From Massilia alkalitolerans DSM 17462 (GTDB lineage Bacteria > Pseudomonadota > Gammaproteobacteria > Burkholderiales > Burkholderiaceae_D): DNA of 64,000 nt. Position 1 is the stretch's first letter, and every line of letters starts with the position of its first letter. A program made the translations under genes and the position numbers. Below are positions 33,309-41,451 of this stretch, piece after piece. The stretch spans positions 1 through 64,000 of the forward strand of contig NZ_ATYR01000010.1 in the NCBI RefSeq assembly GCF_000427785.1, read 5' to 3'. The notes beneath the pieces were generated by a model. It worked only from the letters and a program-made list of their open reading frames with translations. It searched no databases and was not told where the DNA came from.

Positions 33309-34376
33309 ATGCAACGTCGCCAGTTCATCCGCCTTTCCTCGCTCGCCGCGGCCGCCACTCTGCTGTCCGGCTGCGCCGCCATCGCCAACCTGAGCACCGG
33401 CCCGCTGATCGCGCGCCACGTCCCCACCGATTACAGCGGCGTGGTCGCCGTGCGCAAGGATGCGGCGTCGCCCCTGGTGGTCCATGCCAGCGGCCTGGCC
33501 CTGCGCGAAGAGAAGCAGCCCGTCACCAGGGACACCCGCTTCCTGGTCGGCTCGATGACGAAATGGATCACCGCCGTCACCGTGCTGCGCCTGGCCGACA
33601 TGGGCACGCTCGACCTCGATGCGCCGATTTCCCGCCACCTGCCGGAACTGCCGGCGGCCAACGGCGCCGTCACCCTGCGCCAGCTGATGTCGAACCGCAG
33701 CGGCATTCCGAACGGCCTGGCGGAGGCCCTGCGCAAGGACAGGGCAGTCGAAAAGCTCGAGATCGGCCCGGTCGAGGCGGCCCTGCGCTTCGGCGTCGGC
33801 GCCCCCAGCGCGGCCCCGGGCGAGAAATGGGATTATTCGTTCACCAACTGGATCCTGGTCGCGGCGGTCGTCGAACGCGCCCGCAAGGAGCCGTTTACCG
33901 AAACCGTGGAAGAACTGGTGCTGGCGCCGAGCGGCGTGAAGGACACCAGTTTCGCCGCCACCGGCTACGAGGACGAAGTGGGCATGGCGGTTGCCTATAA
34001 CGCCGAAGGCCAGCGCAAGACCTCGTCCGTGCCGCCGATGATCGCGGCCAGCGGCACCCTGTACAGCACCGCGGGCGACCTGGTCGCGATCGCGGACACC
34101 GTCTACCGCGGCAAGCTGCTGTCCGACAAGGCGCGCAAGGCGCTGTCCACCGTGGTGGTGCCGGCAGAAGACTATGCGCTGGGTGGGAAGGTGAAAACCG
34201 TGAGCACGAAAAACGGCGCCCGCTCCCTTGCATGGGAAGCGGGCGCCATCGGGGCCTACAAGACGCTGCTGGCCTACGACCCGGCGGACGGCCGGGTCGT
34301 GGTCCTGCTGAACAACACCGACATGCCGCAATCGGAACAGGCGAAGATCGCGACCGCGCTGTTCCAGGACATGTAA
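33309..34376 (+). CDS. serine hydrolase lipoprotein, beta-lactamase/PBP fold (second)
   Basis: The 355-residue protein has a lipobox LLSGC (Cys22) after a short signal. The active-site S-x-x-K is SMTK (Ser82, Lys85). The second motif region reads DYSFTNWIL, and MSNRSGIPNGLAE is the loop typical of the family. The third motif near WEAGAIGAYKT is atypical, lacking a clear KTG or HTG, so activity may be altered. GGAGCAAGC precedes the ATG. The end of the gene contains a strong hairpin that appears to be the terminator of the convergent M16 peptidase gene. Confidence 0.82.
   Translation: MQRRQFIRLSSLAAAATLLSGCAAIANLSTGPLIARHVPTDYSGVVAVRKDAASPLVVHASGLALREEKQPVTRDTRFLVGSMTKWITAVTVLRLADMGTLDLDAPISRHLPELPAANGAVTLRQLMSNRSGIPNGLAEALRKDRAVEKLEIGPVEAALRFGVGAPSAAPGEKWDYSFTNWILVAAVVERARKEPFTETVEELVLAPSGVKDTSFAATGYEDEVGMAVAYNAEGQRKTSSVPPMIAASGTLYSTAGDLVAIADTVYRGKLLSDKARKALSTVVVPAEDYALGGKVKTVSTKNGARSLAWEAGAIGAYKTLLAYDPADGRVVVLLNNTDMPQSEQAKIATALFQDM
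34208..34247 (-). terminator. intrinsic terminator of the M16 peptidase, inside a convergent gene
   Basis: On the minus strand the stem GGCGCCCGCT/AGCGGGCGCC (34215-34224 with 34238-34247), plus three inner C-G pairs, is followed by G and five T. It lies about 130 bases beyond the M16 stop and within the last 170 bases of the plus-strand serine hydrolase. Confidence 0.7.
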
Positions 34377-34379
34377 GGC

Positions 34380-37166
34380 TTACTGGATCGGCTTGCCGTC
34401 CACGTCGATCTTGCGGACCTCGCCGATGTTCAGCGCACGGATGCCCGGCTCGATCTTGCTCAGGTCACCAACCACCACCCACACCAGGCGGTCCGGGGTG
34501 AAGCTGCGCGCCGCCAGTGCATTGGCCTGCTCCGGGGACAGCGACAAGACCTTCTGGGTGTAGGTGTTGTAGTAGTCGTCCGGCAGGCCGTACTGCACGA
34601 TGTTGGTGTAGGCGCTGGTCAGCTGGCCGGCCGTCTCGAACCCGCCCGGCAGGCCGAGGGTGTTGTTGTCGACCGCGGCCTTCAGTTCTTCCACCGTGAT
34701 CGGCTTGCCGCCGGCGATGTCGCGGTACTCGCGCACCAGTTCCTGCATCGCTTCGCGGGTCTTGTCGGTCTGCACCGGCGAGACGCTCATGAACGCACGC
34801 TGGCCGATCGCCGGCTGCAGCGAGCTGCGCACGCCATAGGACCAGTGCTTGTCTTCGCGCAGGTTCATGTTGATGCGCGAATTGAAGGAGCCGCCGAACA
34901 GGTGGTTGACGATTTCCAGCGGCAGCGCGTCCTCGTGCTTGCGCGGCACGGCCAGCTGGGCGCCGACGATCACGCTCTGCAGCGCGCCTGGACGGTCGAC
35001 CAGGTAGACCACGTTCTTGCCAGGTGCGGCGACGTCGGCCAGCACCTTCTTCGGCACCTCTCCCGCACGCCAGGAGGCGAAGGCTTTCTCCAGCATCGGC
35101 TTGACCTCGGCCAGCGTGGTGTCACCCACCACCAGCAGGGTGGCGTTGTTCGGCTTGAACCAGGTGGCATGGTACTTGACCAGGTCCTCGCGGGTCATGC
35201 GCTTGACCGCTTCTTCGGTACCGGTGCCGGTGAAGGGCTTGGCATACGGGTGGTCCTGGCCGTACAGGATGCTCGGCAGGACACGCATCGCCATCGTCTG
35301 CGGCACGGTCTTCTCGCGGGCGATCGCGGCCAGGCGGTCCTTCTGCAGGCGCTCGAACTCGTTCTGCGGGAAGGACGGGTTCAGGATCAGGTCCGAGTAC
35401 AAGCCCAGCGCCTGCGGCATGGTGGCCTTGAGCGTGTTCATGTACACGATGCCGCTGTCCAGGTTGGCGCCGGCGCCGAAGTTCGTGCCCAGGCTCTCGA
35501 AGGCTTCGCCGATCTCGAGCGACTTGCGGGTTTTCGTGCCTTCTTCGAGCATGCGCATGGCCAGGCTGGCGACGCCCGGCTTGTCGGCCGCGTCCGAGGC
35601 ATAGCCGCTGTCCACCAGCAGCTGGAAGTTCACCACCGGCGCGTCATGACGCTCGGCCAGCACGATCTTCAGGCCGTTCGACAGGGTGGCCTTCTGCATT
35701 TCCGGCAACTTGAGCGCCATCGGCTTGCCGATTGCCGGCTCCTTGCTGCGGTCCACGCCTGGCGTGCCCGCGGCCAGGCCGGTCGGGTACGGATCGACCT
35801 GCAGGACGAAGTCGCCGGTGCTGAGCCAGTCGTTCATGGCCTTCTTCACGCTTGCCGGGGTGGCTGCCTTGATGCGTTCCAGGTAAACCTTGTAGCAGTC
35901 CGGATTGCCGGTATAGGTCTGGCACGAGGCCAGCAGGTCGCTCTTGCCGCCGAAGCCGCCGACGCGCTCGATCATGCGGGTGTACTGGGCCAGGATGGTG
36001 GTCTTGGCCAGGCGCAGTTCGCTTTCCGTCGGACCGTTCTTCATCAGGGCCTGCAGTTCCTCGTCGGCGATGCGCTCCATCTTGGCCACGTCGGCGCCCG
36101 GACGCGCGGTCAGGGTGATGTCGAACTGGCCGCCGATTTCCGAGGCGTCATCGCTGGCGGATGCGCTGGTGGCCAGCTGGTCCTTGTAGACCAGGCGCTT
36201 GTACAGACGCGAGGTCTTGCCGCCGCCCAGCACCAGGGCCGCCAGGTCGAGCTGCGCTTCTTCCGGCGTGTGCGCGCCCGGCACGTTCCAGGTACGGTAG
36301 ATGCGCGTCTGCGTCACGCGGTCCTGCGCCACCGTGCGGTGGGTGCCGGTGCGCTTGGCGATCCAGGCCTGGTGCTTGGCCAGCGGCGGGCCCGGGGGAA
36401 TGTGGCCGTAGTACTGCTCGACCTTCTGGCGTGCTACTTCCGGGGTGATGTCGCCGGACAGCACCAGCACCGTGTTGTTCGGGCCGTAGTTGGTCTTGAA
36501 CCAGTCCTGCACGTCGGTCATCGAGGCCGCGTCCAGGTCTTCCATCTTGCCGATCACGGTCCAGGAATACGGGTGGCCGACCGGGTAGGTATTGGTCACC
36601 AGCAGTTCGTAGGCCAGGCCGTAGGGCTGGTTCTCGCGCTGGCGCTTCTCGTTCTGCACGACGCCGCGCTGCAGGTCGAGCGTCTTCTTGTCGACGGTGC
36701 CGAGCAGGTGGCCCATGCGGTCGCTTTCGGCGAACAGCGCATAGTCCAGCATCGAGGTCGGCACGTTCTGGAAGTAGTTGGTGCGGTCCTGGTTGGTGGT
36801 GCCGTTCAGGTCGGTCGCACCGATGCCCTGCAGCGCGCTCAGGTAGGTCTTCTTGAAGTTGTCGCTGCCGCCGAACATCAGGTGTTCGAACAGGTGGGCA
36901 AAGCCGGTCTTGCCCGGCTTTTCATTCTTGGACCCGACGTGGTACCAGGTGTTGACCGCCACTACCGGGGTCTTGTGGTCTTCGTGGACCAGCACCGTCA
37001 GCCCGTTCTTCAGGGTGAACTTGGTGTACTTGATGTCGGGGATCGGGATATCGGGCGTGCTGGCCGCGGACTTGCTTGGGGCCGGGGCTGCCTGGGTGGC
37101 GGATACGCCAGTGGCCAGCGCGAGCGCGACGGCCATCTGGAGAGTGCGACGAACGGATACTGCCAT
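34380..37166 (-). CDS. M16-family zinc metallopeptidase, two-domain, exported
   Basis: The 928-residue protein has a signal peptide (about 1-26, ending TQA). It holds two M16 repeats. The active half has GFAHLFEHLMFGGS with the inverted zinc motif HxxEH (His91, Glu94, His95) and the downstream third ligand region RGVVQNEKRQRENQPYG. The second half (from about 480, ATLSNGLKIVLAERHDAPVVNF) lacks HxxEH and closes the chamber. Such periplasmic pitrilysin-type enzymes degrade unfolded peptides. The ATG at 37166 has GGAGGA six bases upstream; an ATG 14 codons earlier does not. A TTGTTG-N17-TAGAAT promoter precedes it. Confidence 0.92.
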   Translation of the reverse strand: MAVSVRRTLQMAVALALATGVSATQAAPAPSKSAASTPDIPIPDIKYTKFTLKNGLTVLVHEDHKTPVVAVNTWYHVGSKNEKPGKTGFAHLFEHLMFGGSDNFKKTYLSALQGIGATDLNGTTNQDRTNYFQNVPTSMLDYALFAESDRMGHLLGTVDKKTLDLQRGVVQNEKRQRENQPYGLAYELLVTNTYPVGHPYSWTVIGKMEDLDAASMTDVQDWFKTNYGPNNTVLVLSGDITPEVARQKVEQYYGHIPPGPPLAKHQAWIAKRTGTHRTVAQDRVTQTRIYRTWNVPGAHTPEEAQLDLAALVLGGGKTSRLYKRLVYKDQLATSASASDDASEIGGQFDITLTARPGADVAKMERIADEELQALMKNGPTESELRLAKTTILAQYTRMIERVGGFGGKSDLLASCQTYTGNPDCYKVYLERIKAATPASVKKAMNDWLSTGDFVLQVDPYPTGLAAGTPGVDRSKEPAIGKPMALKLPEMQKATLSNGLKIVLAERHDAPVVNFQLLVDSGYASDAADKPGVASLAMRMLEEGTKTRKSLEIGEAFESLGTNFGAGANLDSGIVYMNTLKATMPQALGLYSDLILNPSFPQNEFERLQKDRLAAIAREKTVPQTMAMRVLPSILYGQDHPYAKPFTGTGTEEAVKRMTREDLVKYHATWFKPNNATLLVVGDTTLAEVKPMLEKAFASWRAGEVPKKVLADVAAPGKNVVYLVDRPGALQSVIVGAQLAVPRKHEDALPLEIVNHLFGGSFNSRINMNLREDKHWSYGVRSSLQPAIGQRAFMSVSPVQTDKTREAMQELVREYRDIAGGKPITVEELKAAVDNNTLGLPGGFETAGQLTSAYTNIVQYGLPDDYYNTYTQKVLSLSPEQANALAARSFTPDRLVWVVVGDLSKIEPGIRALNIGEVRKIDVDGKPIQ

Positions 37167-37206
37167 TGCTACTCCTCCAAGGAAACGGCGGGTTGCCGAT
37201 CCTTGC

Positions 37207-37235
37207 ATTCTAGGCAGCTTTTGTTATTGCAACAA
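37207..37235 (-). promoter_or_regulatory. sigma-70 promoter of the M16 peptidase gene
   Basis: On the minus strand TTGTTG (37235-37230) and TAGAAT (37212-37207) are 17 bases apart, about 40 bases before the start codon. Confidence 0.65.
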
Positions 37236-37300
37236 AGAACTAATTGCGCATGGAGGAGGAATCCATGCGCTGTGCATCGGGGTGTGGGATTTAGGGCAAG

Positions 37301-38464
37301 TTACTGCGGCACGATCCGCAGCAGGCTGCCCTTGGCCTCGTCGGTGATCGCATACAGGTGCCCGTCCGGCCCCTGGCGCACGTCGCGCACGCGCTTGCCG
37401 ATGTCCAGGCGCTCCTGCTTGACCACCTTGCCCTGGGCATCGAAGGCCACGCGGCGGATATCCTCTGTGGCCAGCCCGCCCGAGAACAGGCTGCCGCGCC
37501 AGGCCGGGAAGGCCGAGCCGGTGTACCACGTCAGTCCCGACGCCCCGGTCGACGGCGTCCACACGACCAGCGGATTCACCATGCCCGCGACCACGCGCTT
37601 GCCGATCGGTTCGCGGGTCTTGTAGTCCAGGCCATAGCTTTGCAGCGGCCAGCCATAGTTCTTGCCGCCTTCGATCAGGTTGATCTCGTCGCCGCCGCGC
37701 GGGCCATGCTCGCTGGCCCACACGCGGCCCTGCGGGTCGACCGTCATGCCCTGGATGTTGCGGTGGCCGATGCTCCACAGCTCGGGCAGTGCGCCCTTCT
37801 GTGCGGCCAGCGGATTGTTCGGCGCCGCCTGGCCCTCGCTGGTCAGGCGCAGGATCGAACCATTGTGGCTGCCCACGTTCTGGGCCTGGTCGCGCGCCAG
37901 CATGTTGCCGACGCGCGCGGGCGGGTTGCCGCCGTCGCCGATGCTCATCAGGATCGTGCCGTCCTTCAGGAACGCGATGCGCGAGCCGAAGTGCTGGCCG
38001 CCGCTCTTGGTGGGCGAGGCCTTGAAGATCGTCTTGATGCCGTGGATGCGCTTGCCGTCGAAGACACCCTGCACCAGTGCCGTCGAATTCGCGTCCGCGG
38101 TGCCGCTGGCCATGGTCATGTAGATACGCGGGTTCGGCCCCTTGTCGAGCGGGTGCACGGCGATGTCGAGCAGGCCGCCCTGTCCGTCCGTGAACAGCGC
38201 GGGCAGGCCTTCGACCGGGATGTCCTGGACACGCTTGCCGTCCACCAGGTGCAGCGTGCCCTTCTTGCCGGTGACCAGCATGCGGCCGTCGGCCAGCCAG
38301 GCCATGCCCCAGGGCTGCGGCAGGCTGTCCACGACGGTCTCGACTTTCCAGCCCTTGGCGGCCGTCGGTTCCGCCACCGGCTCGACTTCCTGCGCCACGC
38401 TACTCGAGCACGCCAAGGTGATCAGGGTGGCAACGGACACGGCAATTCCTTGATAAGTCGTCAT
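37301..38464 (-). CDS. PQQ-dependent aldose sugar dehydrogenase (YliI/Asd-like), exported
   Basis: The 387-residue protein has a signal peptide (cleavage near SSVAQ). It has the six-bladed propeller of soluble PQQ sugar dehydrogenases: LPQPWGMAWLADGRMLVTGKKG, GGLLDIAVHPL, SGGQHFGSRIAFLKDGTILMSIGDGG, SHNGSILRL, ELWSIGHRNIQGMTVDPQGRVWASEHGPRGGDEINLI and GKNYGWPLQSYG. The His, Arg and Asp residues in the GHRN and EHGPRGGDE segments bind PQQ and calcium in the family. It oxidises aldoses in the periplasm. PQQ synthesis genes are not in the window. A second family member is encoded at 42872. Confidence 0.9.
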   Translation of the reverse strand: MTTYQGIAVSVATLITLACSSSVAQEVEPVAEPTAAKGWKVETVVDSLPQPWGMAWLADGRMLVTGKKGTLHLVDGKRVQDIPVEGLPALFTDGQGGLLDIAVHPLDKGPNPRIYMTMASGTADANSTALVQGVFDGKRIHGIKTIFKASPTKSGGQHFGSRIAFLKDGTILMSIGDGGNPPARVGNMLARDQAQNVGSHNGSILRLTSEGQAAPNNPLAAQKGALPELWSIGHRNIQGMTVDPQGRVWASEHGPRGGDEINLIEGGKNYGWPLQSYGLDYKTREPIGKRVVAGMVNPLVVWTPSTGASGLTWYTGSAFPAWRGSLFSGGLATEDIRRVAFDAQGKVVKQERLDIGKRVRDVRQGPDGHLYAITDEAKGSLLRIVPQ

Positions 38465-38601
38465 TAAAATATCTCCCGGGATTGGTCAAAGCATTAATAA
38501 AGTGGCCTTTTTACCGCATTTTCCTGCATTTTCTCTGCACGTTTAACACAATAGGCGTAGAATTTACGTTTGAGAGAAACTCACCATAAGGATCTCCCAC
38601 G

Positions 38602-39141
38602 ATGATGCAACGCCGCGCATTCCTGAAGTCCTCCCTCCTCCTCGCAGCACCCACCCTCAGCATCCCAGCACTTGCCAAAACAGCACAACCCGCCACGGGC
38701 GAACGTGTCCTGCGTCTGTATAACACGCATACCGGCGAAAAGCTGAAGAGCACCTTCTGGGCCGAGGGCGAGTTCATCCCCGATGCGATGAAGGACATCA
38801 ACAAGGTGCTGCGCGACCATCGCAACAACAAGGTCGCCCAGATGGACCCGGAACTCCTGCTGCTGCTCACCCAGCTCAACGACAGGCTGGAGAACAACCG
38901 CGAACTGCACATCATTTCCGGCTACCGTTCGCCGGAGTCGAACGCCAAGCTGCACGCCGCCAGCGGCGGCGTCGCCAAGCGCAGCCTGCACATGGATGCC
39001 AAGGCGATCGACATCCGCCTGCCGGGCAAGGACCTGAAGATGCTGCACAAGGCGGCCATGTCCCTCAAGGGCGGCGGCGTCGGCTACTACGCCAGCTCGC
39101 AGTTCGTCCACATGGACACCGGCCGCGTCCGTTACTGGTGA
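38602..39141 (+). CDS. YcbK/DUF882-family M15-type murein peptidase, Tat signal
   Basis: The 179-residue protein has a twin-arginine signal (MMQRRAFLKSSLLLAAP), as is common for this family. The M15-like domain carries IISGYRSPESNAKL, the zinc motif SLHMDAKAIDIRLPG with its His and Asp, and the second His in FVHMDTGRVRYW. E. coli YcbK/MepK cleaves peptidoglycan cross-links, so a periplasmic endopeptidase role is likely. The next gene starts four bases after its stop, and a lipoprotein gene follows, so the three form an operon. Confidence 0.9.
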   Translation: MMQRRAFLKSSLLLAAPTLSIPALAKTAQPATGERVLRLYNTHTGEKLKSTFWAEGEFIPDAMKDINKVLRDHRNNKVAQMDPELLLLLTQLNDRLENNRELHIISGYRSPESNAKLHAASGGVAKRSLHMDAKAIDIRLPGKDLKMLHKAAMSLKGGGVGYYASSQFVHMDTGRVRYW

Positions 39142-39145
39142 CACC

Positions 39146-39955
39146 ATGACGCGGCTCCTGGTCCGCGTCGTCCTCGGCCTGGCCGTCCTGGCCGGGCACC
39201 AGGCTGCCCACGCACAAGCCGCCGGGCAGCCCGCGACGGTCACGGTGCAATCCACCCGCGACCCGGTCGACAAATCCTACAGAAAAATGATCAAGGGCAT
39301 GGAACGCTTCGAACGCGAGCGTGCCCTGGCGCCCACGGCGCCGCTGCGCTTCCAGTTGCTGCCGCGCCTGCCGACCGTCGACATGCGCGGCATCACGCTG
39401 CGGATCGCGGGCGATACGCTCAGCGTGCCGGTCGAGGTGGCGCCCGACAACAGCTTCGTCCTGCCCCGTAACGAGCAAGCCTTGCGCGAGGACGCGGCCG
39501 TGGTCGCCAACCGCAAGACCACCAGCATGACCTGGCGCGCGCAGATCATCACGCCCGGCCTGCCCGCCGGCACGCGGCGCCTGGGTGACATGCGCCTGGA
39601 ATGCCTGGTGGGCGTCGAAGCCGGGCTGGTGTCCAACAGCTCTCCGCTGTTCGGCTGGATTGCCAACGCCCTGACCACGCCCGAGCAGGTGTGCAACAGC
39701 CCGAATGGCAATTACCTGTTCTTCGCCGAACGGCCGGTGTTTTCGGTGCGCCTGCGCGCCGCGAACGGGGCAAATGAGCGGGTCGAGACCCTGCCCTTCA
39801 ACATGCTGTATGCGGGTGGGGAGCAGAGCAAGGCCGACTTGCAGTACTGCGACTGCCAGGTCATGCTGGACCGCACCTTCTACGCGCCGATCTGGGACAA
39901 GTCCTGGCCGGACGATACGCTGGTGGAGTTCGAGTACATGGAGGATGCACCATGA
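39146..39955 (+). CDS. exported protein of unknown function
   Basis: The 269-residue protein has a signal peptide (about 1-23, ending AHAQ). Mature features are VDKSYRKMIKGMERFERER, LRFQLLPRLP, the beta-rich ITLRIAGDTLSVPVEVAPDNSFVLPR, WRAQIITPGLPAGTRRLGDMRLEC, and a C-terminal pair YCDCQ. Five cysteines could form disulphides. I recognise no domain. It sits between a YcbK-type peptidase and a small lipoprotein, overlapping the latter by four bases, so it probably acts in the envelope with them. Confidence 0.75.
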   Translation: MTRLLVRVVLGLAVLAGHQAAHAQAAGQPATVTVQSTRDPVDKSYRKMIKGMERFERERALAPTAPLRFQLLPRLPTVDMRGITLRIAGDTLSVPVEVAPDNSFVLPRNEQALREDAAVVANRKTTSMTWRAQIITPGLPAGTRRLGDMRLECLVGVEAGLVSNSSPLFGWIANALTTPEQVCNSPNGNYLFFAERPVFSVRLRAANGANERVETLPFNMLYAGGEQSKADLQYCDCQVMLDRTFYAPIWDKSWPDDTLVEFEYMEDAP

Positions 39956-40242
39956 TGCGCGCCCTGTTTGCGGCGCTCCTGCTGGCCGGCTGCGCCACCA
40001 CGCCGGCGCCGCCCGGCACGCAGGTGGCGGCCGGGCGCCTGCAGCAGGCTGTCGTTCCGGGCATGACCACCAAGGCGCAGCTGCTGGCGACCTTCGGCCC
40101 GACGAAAAGCGTGGTATTCGACAGTGGCTATGAAACCTGGGTCTACCAGTCGCCTGCGGGCAATGGACGATTCAGCGAGTTCGTCGTGCTCATCAATCCC
40201 GCAGGCGTCGTCACCAGGACCCGCACGCGCCCGCCCGGCTAG
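39952..40242 (+). CDS. small lipoprotein, BamE/SmpA-like
   Basis: The 96-residue protein has a lipobox LLAGC (Cys14). VVPGMTTKAQLLATFGPTK is the characteristic BamE/OmlA-fold helix motif, and YETWVYQSPAG is the following strand. It is shorter than BamE and more like the small outer-membrane lipoproteins of this superfamily. Its ATGATG start overlaps the preceding stop by four bases. Its end overlaps the end of the RHH gene on the opposite strand by four bases. Confidence 0.8.
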   Translation: MMRALFAALLLAGCATTPAPPGTQVAAGRLQQAVVPGMTTKAQLLATFGPTKSVVFDSGYETWVYQSPAGNGRFSEFVVLINPAGVVTRTRTRPPG

Positions 40243-40442
40243 GCGCCCTGCTCCTTGTCCACGTCCTCGCCCTTGCCCCTGGCCTCGACATTCTTGATGC
40301 CGCGCCTGGCAAGGCCCTCCCTCAGCAGGAATTCGATTTCCGCGTTCACGCTGCGCAGATCGCGGGCGGCGAGGCGTTGCAACTCCTCCCACAAGGCCGG
40401 GTCTATCCGTAGAGGAAACGCTTTTTTGCCAGGACTTGCCAT
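40239..40442 (-). CDS. ribbon-helix-helix (Arc-like) DNA-binding protein
   Basis: The 67-residue protein opens with the RHH strand KKAFPLRIDPALWEELQRLA, followed by helix 2 (RSVNAEIEFLLREGLARRG), the Arc/MetJ-type arrangement. A charged tail ends the chain. RHH dimers bind short palindromic operators. The gene is 12 bases after the SPFH gene and surely cotranscribed. A perfect 16-bp palindrome covers the -10 box of that operon, so autorepression is the likely role. It could instead be an antitoxin, but no toxin gene lies beside it. Confidence 0.82.
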   Translation of the reverse strand: MASPGKKAFPLRIDPALWEELQRLAARDLRSVNAEIEFLLREGLARRGIKNVEARGKGEDVDKEQGA

Positions 40443-40454
40443 GCTCTTCGGGTG

Positions 40455-41336
40455 CTAGTTATAGAGTGTGCCCGTGTTGACGATCGGCTGGGTTTCCTTG
40501 TCCGAACACAGCACCACGAGCAAGTTGCTGACCATGGCCGCCTTGCGTTCGTCGTCGAGCTCGACGATGCCCCGCTCGGACAATCCCCTCAGCGCTGCTT
40601 CGACCATGCTGACGGCGCCGTGCACGATCTTGGCGCGGGCGCTGATGATCGCCTCGGCCTGCTGGCGACGCAGCATGACCTGCGCAATCTCGGCAGCATA
40701 TGCCAAATGGGTGAGCTTTGCATCGAGCACCTCGACACCAGCCGCTTCGAAACGCGCCTGCAGCTCGCGCTGGAGGGCGTCGGCCACCACGTCCATGCCG
40801 GCGCGCAGCGTGGTTTCGCCTTCCGGCAGGTCCTCGCCTTCGTCGTAGGCATATTGCGAGGCCAGGTGGCGCAGCGCGGCTTCTGCCTGGATCGAGACAT
40901 AGCGCTCGAAGTCATCCACCTCGAACACGGCCTGGGCGGTGTCGCGCACGCGCCAGACGACGGCCGCGCTGATCTCGACCGGGTTGCCGCGCTTGTCGTT
41001 GACCTTCAGCGTCGGGGCGTTGAAATTGCGAGCGCGCAGCGACAGGCGCCGCTTCTTATAGAGCGGAAAGGCCCAGCGCAGGCCTTCGCTGCGGTCGGTG
41101 CCGATGTACTTGCCGAACAGGGTCAGGATGGCGCTTTCGTTCGGCTGGAGCATGAACAGGCCGCCCAGGCAGACGGCAGAGAACAGGCCCATCGCGAAAC
41201 TCAGCAGGATGGAGGGAAACTCCCCTGTTCCAAACAGGAAGACGGCAGCCAGGAGCAGGACAACGCCGGCAGCGGCTGCCAGGTAACCATTCACGGATGA
41301 GAACGCCTTTTCGTGGCGCGTAGGTGCGGTGTGCAT
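40455..41336 (-). CDS. SPFH (band 7) membrane protein
   Basis: The 293-residue protein has two N-terminal membrane helices (about 15-35 and 40-60) followed by an SPFH domain: [66 protein letters not shown], and a coiled region [29 protein letters not shown] proteins form membrane rings that scaffold proteases or partition lipids. It heads an operon with the RHH gene. GGGAG lies seven bases before the ATG at 41336; an upstream in-frame ATG ten codons earlier lies in the predicted leader. No NfeD or FtsH partner is adjacent. Confidence 0.88.
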   Translation of the reverse strand: MHTAPTRHEKAFSSVNGYLAAAAGVVLLLAAVFLFGTGEFPSILLSFAMGLFSAVCLGGLFMLQPNESAILTLFGKYIGTDRSEGLRWAFPLYKKRRLSLRARNFNAPTLKVNDKRGNPVEISAAVVWRVRDTAQAVFEVDDFERYVSIQAEAALRHLASQYAYDEGEDLPEGETTLRAGMDVVADALQRELQARFEAAGVEVLDAKLTHLAYAAEIAQVMLRRQQAEAIISARAKIVHGAVSMVEAALRGLSERGIVELDDERKAAMVSNLLVVLCSDKETQPIVNTGTLYN

Positions 41337-41364
41337 GCTCGACTCCCCTGGGTAAAGTAACATC

Positions 41365-41380
41365 AAAGTGATATCACTTT
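41365..41380. promoter_or_regulatory. perfect 16-bp palindrome, probable RHH operator
   Basis: AAAGTGAT is followed by its exact reverse complement ATCACTTT. It overlaps five bases of the -10 box (41376-41381) of the SPFH-RHH promoter. A repressor bound here would exclude RNA polymerase. Confidence 0.7.
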
Positions 41381-41404
41381 AGGATCACCAGAAATTATTG
41401 TCAA
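41376..41404 (-). promoter_or_regulatory. sigma-70 promoter of the SPFH-RHH operon
   Basis: On the minus strand a consensus TTGACA (41404-41399) and TAAAGT (41381-41376) are 17 bases apart, about 40 bases before the SPFH start codon. Confidence 0.75.
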
Positions 41405-41451
41405 GCAATTCCGACAAGCTTCATGACATCCTGCAAGCGTAGTAGAGTTGC

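Noticed and set aside
34845..37625. A 900-codon plus-strand open frame opposite the M16 peptidase
   Set aside because: It is the antisense shadow of the peptidase gene, rich in Arg, His, Val and Gln. It has no ribosome site and overlaps the promoter of the peptidase.
40239..40442. Antitoxin of a toxin-antitoxin pair
   Set aside because: The partner in the operon is an SPFH membrane protein, not a toxin, and no small toxin-like frame lies next to it.
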